Source: CAYXPG01 sp964564845
GTDB taxonomy: Bacteria > Planctomycetota > Phycisphaerae > Sedimentisphaerales > Anaerobacaceae
Assembly: GCA_964564845.1 (NCBI GenBank)
Contig: CAZMCN010000116.1
Coordinates: 1-6,176 of the forward strand
Length of the DNA stretch: 6,176 bases
Direction: 5' to 3'
The notes beneath the pieces were generated by a model. The model was not told the origin of the DNA. It made no database searches and saw nothing but the letters and a program-made list of their open reading frames with translations. Position 1 is the first letter of the stretch; every line of letters starts with the position of its first letter. Made by a program: the position numbers and the translations under genes. Positions 1 to 4,009 of this stretch are shown here, one piece after another.

Positions 1-60
1 AATAGGCCATAGGCTGCATAAGTTTATGTGGGGCATGATGACCTCGTTAAGGAGAACTAT

Positions 61-75
61 ATGTCGAAGAGATAG
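61..75 (+). other. Four-codon minigene behind a strong Shine-Dalgarno sequence
   Basis: AAGGAG at 49-54 is followed after six bases by ATG at 61, and the frame reads M-S-K-R-stop. The ribosome site is better than that of dtd itself, which begins 72 bases after the stop. It could be a leader minicistron or chance; nothing else in bases 1-147 looks coding. Frame 2 is open from base 2 to 130 but its translation has no recognisable protein character. If an upstream gene ends at the window edge, it cannot be identified from what is present. Confidence 0.2.
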
Positions 76-78
76 CTT

Positions 79-105
79 TTGTTGTTTATACTTTTCTGTT
101 ACAAT
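79..105 (+). promoter_or_regulatory. Weak candidate promoter for dtd
   Basis: TACAAT at 100-105 is one base from the -10 consensus. TTGTTG at 79-84 is a poor -35, with only 15 bases between the two. Transcription would start near 112, giving a 5' leader of about 36 bases for dtd. Seen directly: the hexamers. Inferred: their use. Confidence 0.28.
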
Positions 106-147
106 TCGAGTTGCTGGAACTGAATTTTAATCCGGGTATCAATAGTA

Positions 148-618
148 ATGAGAGCGGTTATACAACGTGTTTTGCAGGCGAAGGTTCAGGTCGCCGACCG
201 AACGGTCGGCAAAATCGATAAAGGTCTGCTTGTTTACATCAGCATCGGCAAAGGCGATACGCCCCGGGAAGCCGAGTTTATAGCCGAAAAGCTGGTCGGG
301 CTTCGTATATTCTCAGATGAGGCAGGCAAAATGAATCGGTCTGTTGGTGATGTGGGCGGAGCTATTCTTTTGGTGAGCAATTTTACACTTCACGGCAATT
401 GCCGAAAGGGGCGCAGACCTGGTTTTGATGCAGCAGCCGAGCCGGCCCTGGCACAACAGCTATACGAGAAAACAATCGAATTCATCGCTGAAAGGAAAAT
501 CACCGTTGAAAAAGGGATTTTTGGTGAGCATATGCACGTCAGCAGTATCAACGATGGGCCGGTTACCTTTATAATTGATTATCAAAAGGACGGCACCAAC
601 GGGAATAATGGCAGGTAG
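148..618 (+). CDS. dtd: D-aminoacyl-tRNA deacylase
   Basis: Cytoplasmic proofreading enzyme that hydrolyses D-amino acids (and glycine mischarged on tRNA-Ala) from tRNA, protecting translation from D-residues. The 156-residue product is close to the family's usual 145-150, with a short polar Asn/Gly-rich tail. The start MRAVIQRV matches the typical DTD N terminus, so the ATG at 148 is secure even though no Shine-Dalgarno sequence precedes it. The two active-site motifs are present: the SQ-x-T motif appears as S77-N78-F79-T80, and the Gly-cisPro motif as N135-D-G137-P138-V-T140. KGRRP at 87-91 is also family-typical. Two positions differ from the common form: Gln78 is Asn, and FGA-x-M reads FGEHM at 125-129. 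The gene stands alone, with a 749-base spacer downstream, so it is probably a single-gene transcription unit. Confidence 0.95.
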   Translation: MRAVIQRVLQAKVQVADRTVGKIDKGLLVYISIGKGDTPREAEFIAEKLVGLRIFSDEAGKMNRSVGDVGGAILLVSNFTLHGNCRKGRRPGFDAAAEPALAQQLYEKTIEFIAERKITVEKGIFGEHMHVSSINDGPVTFIIDYQKDGTNGNNGR

Positions 619-645
619 CCTCTGCACGCTTTTCCCCACCTCAAA

Positions 646-675
646 AAAGGCAAATAGCTATTGCATTGTGCCTTT
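646..675 (-). terminator. Weak inverted repeat after dtd, possible terminator
   Basis: AAAGGCA (646-652) pairs with TGCCTTT (669-675) across a 16-base loop that contains the palindrome AATAGCTATT (653-662). The run of six A at 643-648 makes this look like a U-tailed terminator when read on the minus strand. On the + strand the only U tract is inside the stem, so it would be a poor terminator for dtd. No clear minus-strand gene feeds into it. Confidence 0.25.
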
Positions 676-781
676 CAAAAATGATGTCGATTTGTACGCT
701 CAACTCCGGCCATATACCTTAAATTTATATTACTTTGCTATATACACCGGCGCATTTTTACTATTTAAGTCACCCTTTAGA

Positions 782-979
782 TGTTGCTTTTATTCACAGG
801 AGTGTTGTTTTTTATAAACACCTGATAAATCACTTTGTTTTTCAATGACTTATGGTCCGATAAATGTAAAATTAGGATAGTTACAGGAGATTGGTGTTGC
901 AAAAAAACAACGTGTTGTTAAAATGCGTTATTTTGGCCTTCGCCGAATCAAAACATATTCAACAACATAACTGTTGTTG
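782..979. repeat. Cluster of TGTTG / CAACA motifs with nested palindromes
   Basis: TGTTG occurs at 782-786, 803-807, 895-899, 913-917, 972-976 and 975-979; CAACA occurs at 960-964 and 963-967. Several copies form dyads: TGTT with AACA (803-806 / 817-820), AACAAC with GTTGTT (906-911 / 914-919) and an 8-bp hairpin at 960-979. Two copies follow ACAGGAG closely (near 796-802 and 883-889). The pattern resembles clustered operator half-sites or a degraded short repeat; which one cannot be decided here. Confidence 0.4.
960..979. other. Perfect 8-bp stem-loop
   Basis: CAACAACA (960-967) is exactly complementary to TGTTGTTG (972-979) with a four-base loop, TAAC. No U tract follows, so this is not a terminator. 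It could fold in RNA or act as a DNA dyad for a dimeric regulator. Confidence 0.5.
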
Positions 980-989
980 CAGTGGATTG

Positions 990-1020
990 TTAAGCCAAAG
1001 ACAAAAGGCCGTTTGGCTAA
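990..1020 (+). other. Bulged stem-loop containing a copy of the terminator arm
   Basis: AGCCAAA (993-999) pairs with TTTGGCT (1012-1018); with A992 bulged, two more pairs form (TT 990-991 with AA 1019-1020). The loop and start of the 3' arm contain GGCCGTTT (1007-1014), an exact copy of the terminator's 5' arm at 1218-1225. The downstream sequence TTTGTTATTT is only moderately U-rich. Confidence 0.4.
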
Positions 1021-1085
1021 TTTGTTATTTCTGGCATATTTTTTGCTCATAATTCTCTTTCGGCTTAAATTACCGAAGAGTTATT

Positions 1086-1130
1086 GGGCGGACGTCCTAA
1101 AAGCGTAATCGGAGGAGGATGAGTCCGCCC
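1086..1130. other. Long stem-loop with GA bulge
   Basis: GGGCGGAC (1086-1093) is the exact reverse complement of GTCCGCCC (1123-1130). The stem continues inward as GTCCT (1094-1098) with AGGAT (1116-1120), including one G-U pair, if GA at 1121-1122 is bulged. That gives 13 pairs around a 17-base loop (1099-1115) ending in GGAGG. No U tract follows on either strand, so it is not a simple terminator. Confidence 0.6.
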
Positions 1131-1216
1131 GATTTCGAAAAAGTCAAAATCAGTATTGGCTTTTAGCTTTTCAAACGAGTTAATGGCAGTGTTGATTTTG
1201 TTCACCATATTAAGCT

Positions 1217-1252
1217 GGGCCGTTTCAGAGGAGGTAACGGCCCGTTTTTTTT
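1217..1252 (+). terminator. Rho-independent terminator upstream of thiD2-thiE
   Basis: GGGCCGTT (1217-1224) and AACGGCCC (1236-1243) form a perfect 8-bp GC-rich stem with an 11-base loop, followed by eight T at 1245-1252. A second, weaker unit follows directly: GCGA-AATC-TCGC (1253-1264) then six T at 1267-1272. Because a -10 box lies downstream at 1352-1357, it most likely ends transcription coming from dtd or from an RNA in the spacer and insulates thiE. An attenuation role would require the thiE transcript to start upstream of 1217. Confidence 0.78.
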
Positions 1253-1351
1253 GCGAAATCTCGCCGTTTTTTCGCCAGACAGCTTCACCAAAATTCACTT
1301 TTTCTCTCTGTCCTGTTTCAATTTTCACTACTAAACACAGCCCAAAGCTTA

Positions 1352-1357
1352 TATAAT
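1352..1357 (+). promoter_or_regulatory. Perfect -10 box just before thiE
   Basis: TATAAT ends 10 bases before the thiE ATG at 1368. A start about 7 bases beyond the box would leave a leader of only a few bases, and no Shine-Dalgarno sequence is seen, so the transcript would be leaderless or nearly so. The -35 region is poor: TACTAA at 1329-1334 at the 17-base spacing. dxr has the same arrangement. Confidence 0.55.
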
Positions 1358-1367
1358 CAGAGCCGTT

Positions 1368-2420
1368 ATGGAGCGTTCGATTTACAGAATTATCGATGCC
1401 AATTTCAACCGTGCCCGTGAGGCGATTCGTGTAATCGAGGAGTTTTGCAGGTTTGCCTTAAACTGCGCCCCCTTGACCGAACGCGCAAAACACTTTCGCC
1501 ACGAGCTTTCTGCCGCCATCAGCAAGCTCGACCCTGTCAGATTAATCTCATCCAGAGATACCCCCGGCGATGTCGGAGTGGGAATAACGGTTGCTGAACA
1601 GCTTTCCCGCGGTAATCTAAAGGACAGCTTCACCGCCGGCTGCAAAAGACTTACAGAGGCATTACGAACCCTTGCCGAAACCACCCAAACACTAAATCCT
1701 CACGTTGCAAAAACTCTCGAAAAACTCCGCTACGCCGCTTACACGCTCGAAAAAGACATCGTTCTTTTCAGCGATGCCTTCGAAAGATTCAAAAATGTGA
1801 AATTGTACATAGTAATTACCAGCTCTCTGCCGGCCGATGTGCTTTCTTTGTTATGTTACTGTGTTACCGGCGGAGCAGACTGCATCCAGCTTCGGGCAAA
1901 AAGCATCGAGGACGATAAGCTCCTGGCACTTGCCGAGGAATTCGTTCGGATTTGCAAATCGGCCAAAGTCCTCAGCATCATAAACGACCGGGTCGATATC
2001 GCCGTTGCGGCGGGTGCTGACGGCGTACATCTCGGCCAGAACGACATACCCGTTGAGCAGGCCCGCAGGCTGCAGCTAACGCCGTTAATCATCGGAAAGA
2101 GCACCCATTCAATCGACCAGCTAAAATCCGCCTGCCGTGAAATGCCGACTTATGTAGGACTCGGCCCTGTTTACCCTACCCCGACAAAGCCCACCGCAGC
2201 GCCTGTCGGGCTTGACTATGTCAAACAGGCCACCAATATTTTAACCGATACCGGTATCGCACACGTAGCTATCGGCGGGATAACGCTGGACAATCTCGAA
2301 GAAGTTTTAACTGCCGGCGCCGAGGCTATTGCCGTCTGCTCTGCGGTAACCGAAGCCGGCGACCCCACTGCCGCCTGCCGAATGTTAAAGAAAAAAATCG
2401 CCGCCTTCAAAAAAATCTGA
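1368..2420 (+). CDS. thiE: Fused ThiD2 HMP-phosphate kinase / ThiE thiamine-phosphate synthase
   Basis: Thiamine biosynthesis protein of 350 residues made of two domains. Residues 1-130 resemble the ThiD2 family, known elsewhere as a monofunctional HMP-phosphate kinase and often fused to ThiE: RIIDANFNRAREAIRVIEEF at 7-26, FRH at 43-45, KRLTEALRTLAE at 93-104 and LEKLRYAAYTLEK at 117-129. Residues about 143-350 are a full ThiE TIM barrel that joins HMP-PP and thiazole phosphate to give thiamine phosphate: QLRAK at 174-178, INDR at 205-208, HLGQ-x-D at 221-226, GKSTHS at 243-248, GLGPVYPTPTK at 264-274 and AIGGI at 301-305. One chain could thus phosphorylate HMP-P and use the product. ThiE alone is about 210 residues, so the fusion explains the length. 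The ATG at 1368 begins the ThiD2 homology almost at once. The coding strand is richer in C than G, unlike dxr and rseP. No terminator is evident after the stop. Confidence 0.93.
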   Translation: MERSIYRIIDANFNRAREAIRVIEEFCRFALNCAPLTERAKHFRHELSAAISKLDPVRLISSRDTPGDVGVGITVAEQLSRGNLKDSFTAGCKRLTEALRTLAETTQTLNPHVAKTLEKLRYAAYTLEKDIVLFSDAFERFKNVKLYIVITSSLPADVLSLLCYCVTGGADCIQLRAKSIEDDKLLALAEEFVRICKSAKVLSIINDRVDIAVAAGADGVHLGQNDIPVEQARRLQLTPLIIGKSTHSIDQLKSACREMPTYVGLGPVYPTPTKPTAAPVGLDYVKQATNILTDTGIAHVAIGGITLDNLEEVLTAGAEAIAVCSAVTEAGDPTAACRMLKKKIAAFKKI

Positions 2421-2540
2421 CTGCTGCCGACAATACAAAACCCTCTCCCGCCCACTTTCAAAGCAAAGATTCTCAACTTCGTAACTCGAAAATCATTATT
2501 CGATATTCCTCCCGTGTCCCGGCACTTTTGTGGCTCAAAA

Positions 2541-2677
2541 ATCCGTGCAAATCAACGTTCACCCCGTTAAAAGCAAGTCGCCTTCAGTAGTTATTGCGCC
2601 CTCGGTGCAGACTTCTAACGGGGTTAATCCGTGTCTAATCATTTGGTTGCGGCTATGCTGCGCCAGGCGAATTCGTG
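2541..2677 (+). repeat. Degenerate ATYCGTG direct repeats
   Basis: ATCCGTG at 2541-2547 and 2627-2633 and ATTCGTG at 2671-2677, each followed by an AAT-containing segment (AAATCA, TAATCA, TGAAT). A related CCCGTGTCCC lies at 2511-2520. The first two copies flank the inverted repeat at 2561-2624. The pattern looks like a worn intergenic repeat family; whether it recurs in the genome cannot be seen from one window. Confidence 0.4.
2561..2624. repeat. Imperfect 13-base inverted repeat
   Basis: ACCCCGTTAAAAG (2561-2573) pairs with CTTCTAACGGGGT (2612-2624) at 12 of 13 positions, across a 38-base loop. No U tract follows, so a rho-independent terminator for thiE is unlikely. It could be a small palindromic element or a structured RNA 3' end. 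The flanking ATCCGTG copies superficially resemble a target duplication, but their distances to the arms are unequal (13 and 2 bases), which argues against a clean insertion. Confidence 0.5.
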
Positions 2678-2686
2678 GCTGAATTA

Positions 2687-2731
2687 TTTTTGATATTTCT
2701 TTGCATTTTTGCACTTTGATTTTTGATATTT
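2687..2731 (+). repeat. Duplicated T-rich 12-mer
   Basis: TTTTTGATATTT occurs at 2687-2698 and again at 2720-2731, 33 bases apart start to start. The stretch between them is also T-rich, with TTTGCA-like words. It lies upstream of the dxr promoter and may be an AT-rich UP-like region or simple sequence. Confidence 0.5.
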
Positions 2732-2740
2732 GTTCTCTCT

Positions 2741-2780
2741 GTCTTGTGTCTTTGTCTTGCGTCTTTTGTCTTGTGTTTTT
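2741..2780 (+). repeat. Threefold GTCTT tandem repeat upstream of the dxr promoter
   Basis: Three adjacent units of 13-14 bases: GTCTTGTGTCTTT (2741-2753), GTCTTGCGTCTTTT (2754-2767) and GTCTTGTGTTTTT (2768-2780). The last unit overlaps the proposed -35, so a change in copy number could alter promoter geometry or protein binding. The sequence contains no A and is a pyrimidine/GT-rich tract. Confidence 0.6.
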
Positions 2781-2798
2781 CGGGGGGTTTGTTATAAT
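2771..2798 (+). promoter_or_regulatory. Extended -10 promoter of dxr
   Basis: TGTTATAAT (2790-2798) is a complete extended -10 (TG-n-TATAAT). TTGTGT at 2771-2776, 16 bases upstream of TATAAT, keeps the TTG of the -35 consensus. The box ends 9 bases before the dxr ATG at 2808, so the predicted start leaves almost no leader and no room for a Shine-Dalgarno sequence. Confidence 0.6.
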
Positions 2799-2807
2799 AA
2801 CTTGCTT

Positions 2808-3965
2808 ATGGTCAGGAAAATCGCTATTTTGGGCTCGACAGGCTCGATAGGTAGAAACGCACTGCGGGTAATCGATGCGCTTGGGCCGGAGTATAGAATA
2901 GTCGCATTAAGCGCACACAGCAATGTCGAGCTTTTGGCTGAGCAGGTGGGAAAGTATAAGCCGAAAGTTATCGCAGTTACAGCAGTTGATTATGTTATGC
3001 CGATGCGTGATTTGGTGGGCAGCTTAGGGGTTGAGATTTTAGGCGGGCTGGGAGGGTTGAAAGAGATAGCAGAGCTTGAAGAGATTGATATTGTTCTTAC
3101 GGCGGTCGTTGGAGCGGCGGGATTAGAGGCGGTGCTTGCGGCAGCTAAAAAAGGTAAACATCTGGCAATCGCCAATAAAGAGCCGTTCGTTATTGCGGGC
3201 GAACTTCTTATGAAAGCGGCAAAAGAAAACAATGCAACTGTTCTGCCGGTGGATAGTGAACATTCTGCGATTTTTCAGGCGATGCTGTCAGGCAATCGGA
3301 ATGAAGTGCATAAAATTGTTCTGACCGCATCGGGCGGACCTTTTCGGGAACTTGGGCCGCAAGAACTCCAGAATGTTACGCTTGAGCAGGCGCTTTCGCA
3401 TCCGGTCTGGGATATGGGGCCTAAAATCACCATCGATTCGGCAACAATGATGAATAAGGCGCTTGAGGTTATCGAGGCCCACTGGATTTTCGATATGCCT
3501 GTCGAGAAAATAGAAGTTCTGATTCATCCGGAGTCGATAGTTCATTCTTTTGTGGAGTTCGTCGACGGCTCGGTGATAGCACAGCTTGGCAGAGCTGATA
3601 TGTGTCTTCCGATTCAGTATGCGTTGACGTATCCTGTGCGTGTTGGCGGTATTGCGAGGCGTTTGAAGTTTGAAGAGCTGGGGAGGCTTACGTTTTCGCG
3701 GCCCGATATGGAGACATTTCGTGCGCTGTCACTTGGTTTTGATGTTGCCCGGGCTGGTGGTACGGCGGCGGTCGTTTTCAATGCGGCCAACGAGGCGGCT
3801 GTCAAAGAGTTCCTTGAGGGAAGGATTAAATTTGTTAGAATAGTCGAACTCGTTGAGCAATGTCTAATTAAACACAATGTTAAAACAAAAGTGTCGCTGG
3901 AAGAGCTGCTTGAGGCCGATGCCTGGGCGAGAAGAGAAGTTTCCCAGTTATTGTGCAGCGTATAA
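2808..3965 (+). CDS. dxr: 1-deoxy-D-xylulose 5-phosphate reductoisomerase
   Basis: Cytoplasmic NADPH- and divalent-metal-dependent enzyme that converts DXP to MEP, the second step of the non-mevalonate isoprenoid pathway and the fosmidomycin target. Starting at the ATG at 2808 gives 385 residues, within the family range, and an N terminus MVRKIAILGSTGSIG with the dinucleotide motif GSTGSIG at 9-15. The longer frame from a TTG at 2730 adds 26 residues from the promoter region and is rejected. Catalytic features: metal ligands D149 and E151 in PVDSEH and E220 in MMNKALE; SGGPF at 175-179; the substrate loop HPVWDMG at 198-204, including His198 and Trp201; DSATMMNK at 210-217; HPESIVHS at 240-247. 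One variation: the usual NKE-(S/A)-L-V reads NKEPFV at 123-128. The coding strand is strongly G- and T-rich. rseP follows after 44 bases with no terminator, so the two are probably co-transcribed. Confidence 0.96.
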   Translation: MVRKIAILGSTGSIGRNALRVIDALGPEYRIVALSAHSNVELLAEQVGKYKPKVIAVTAVDYVMPMRDLVGSLGVEILGGLGGLKEIAELEEIDIVLTAVVGAAGLEAVLAAAKKGKHLAIANKEPFVIAGELLMKAAKENNATVLPVDSEHSAIFQAMLSGNRNEVHKIVLTASGGPFRELGPQELQNVTLEQALSHPVWDMGPKITIDSATMMNKALEVIEAHWIFDMPVEKIEVLIHPESIVHSFVEFVDGSVIAQLGRADMCLPIQYALTYPVRVGGIARRLKFEELGRLTFSRPDMETFRALSLGFDVARAGGTAAVVFNAANEAAVKEFLEGRIKFVRIVELVEQCLIKHNVKTKVSLEELLEADAWARREVSQLLCSV

Positions 3966-3966
3966 T
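3961..3966 (+). promoter_or_regulatory. TATAAT overlapping the dxr stop codon
   Basis: A perfect -10 hexamer spans the last codons of dxr (stop TAA at 3963-3965) and would start RNA near 3973, giving rseP a leader of roughly 37 bases. No good -35 is visible at 16-18 bases; TTCCCA at 3941-3946 is 14 bases away. The sequence is largely dictated by the GTA-TAA end of dxr, so chance is likely. Confidence 0.2.
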
Positions 3967-3995
3967 CTTCGGTGTTTAATCCGTCCGTTGATTTT

Positions 3996-4000
3996 GGAGG
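3996..4000 (+). promoter_or_regulatory. Shine-Dalgarno sequence of rseP
   Basis: GGAGG lies nine bases before the ATG at 4010 and decides this start. It is the only convincing Shine-Dalgarno site among the four genes, fitting an internal cistron translated from a dxr-rseP message. Confidence 0.75.
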
Positions 4001-4009
4001 CGTTTTTTA

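Larger units (their letters stand above)
1055..1252 (+). ncRNA. Candidate structured RNA ending in an intrinsic terminator
   Basis: A bulged hairpin (CTCTTTCGG 1055-1063 with CCGAAGAG 1073-1080), the strong hairpin at 1086-1130 and the terminator at 1217-1252 lie in series with no convincing gene. A CATAAT box at 1048-1053 could start an RNA near 1060; alternatively ATGACT-16-TAAAAT (845-850 / 867-872) could start a longer one near 879. The loop of the terminator contains GAGGAGG, and the same run lies at the loop and 3'-arm junction of the 1086-1130 hairpin; GGA-rich loops of this kind are bound by CsrA-type proteins in other bacteria. No known RNA family was recognised. This could equally be a long untranslated tail or unrelated hairpins. 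Confidence 0.3.
619..1367. other. 749-base spacer with several stem-loops and no convincing gene
   Basis: AT-rich non-coding stretch between dtd and thiD2-thiE. It holds a weak hairpin at 646-675, a TGTTG/CAACA motif cluster at 782-979, stem-loops at 960-979, 990-1020, 1055-1080 and 1086-1130, a strong terminator at 1217-1252 and the thiE -10 box at 1352-1357. Short ORFs on both strands cross these hairpins, and none has a recognisable domain. I looked for a TPP riboswitch (CTGAGA and the conserved pyrophosphate-sensor arm) before thiE and did not see one. No tRNA cloverleaf was seen. Confidence 0.6.
2421..2807. other. 387-base repeat-rich spacer between thiE and dxr
   Basis: No gene is supported here. 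From left to right it contains degenerate CCGTG direct repeats (about 2511-2677), a 13-base imperfect inverted repeat (2561-2624), a small hairpin GCGGC-TAT-GCTGC (2649-2661), a duplicated T-rich 12-mer (2687-2731), a threefold GTCTT tandem repeat (2741-2780) and the dxr promoter. An in-frame TTG at 2730 extends the dxr frame upstream, but the added 26 residues come from the tandem repeat and promoter and are not likely to be translated. Confidence 0.6.

Noticed and set aside
575..817. 80-codon + strand ORF overlapping the end of dtd
   Set aside because: The first part is dtd read in another frame and the rest is AT-rich spacer; no domain and no ribosome site.
1117..1140. Hammerhead-ribozyme-like words (GATGAG followed by CGAAA)
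   Set aside because: The CTGATGA core is not matched at its first two bases and no stem II can form between the two words; the bases are better used in the 1086-1130 hairpin.
1065..1328. 87-codon minus-strand ORF (GTG start) with some protein-like segments
   Set aside because: It runs through both strong hairpins and the terminator, has no recognisable domain or ribosome site, and the opposite strand is also open there. A relic or real small protein cannot be excluded, but nothing supports it.
1156..1356. 66-codon + strand ORF (TTG start) with a hydrophobic stretch
   Set aside because: It reads across the terminator stem and its U tract, has no Shine-Dalgarno sequence, and its composition looks like a shadow of the low-complexity spacer.
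1253..1367. TPP riboswitch before thiE
   Set aside because: The conserved CTGAGA and the distal sensor-arm sequence are absent, and the -10 box is almost adjacent to the start codon.
1382..2476. Minus-strand ORFs opposite thiE
   Set aside because: Shadows of the thiD2-thiE frame, whose motifs cover the whole stretch.
2541..2633. ATCCGTG copies as target-site duplication of a small transposon with 2561-2624 as its terminal repeats
   Set aside because: The copies lie 13 and 2 bases from the arms, a third copy lies outside, and the loop has no transposon-like content.
2730..2807. 26-residue N-terminal extension of dxr from a TTG
   Set aside because: It is encoded by the tandem repeat and promoter, contains the extended -10 box, and Dxr homology begins exactly at the ATG at 2808.
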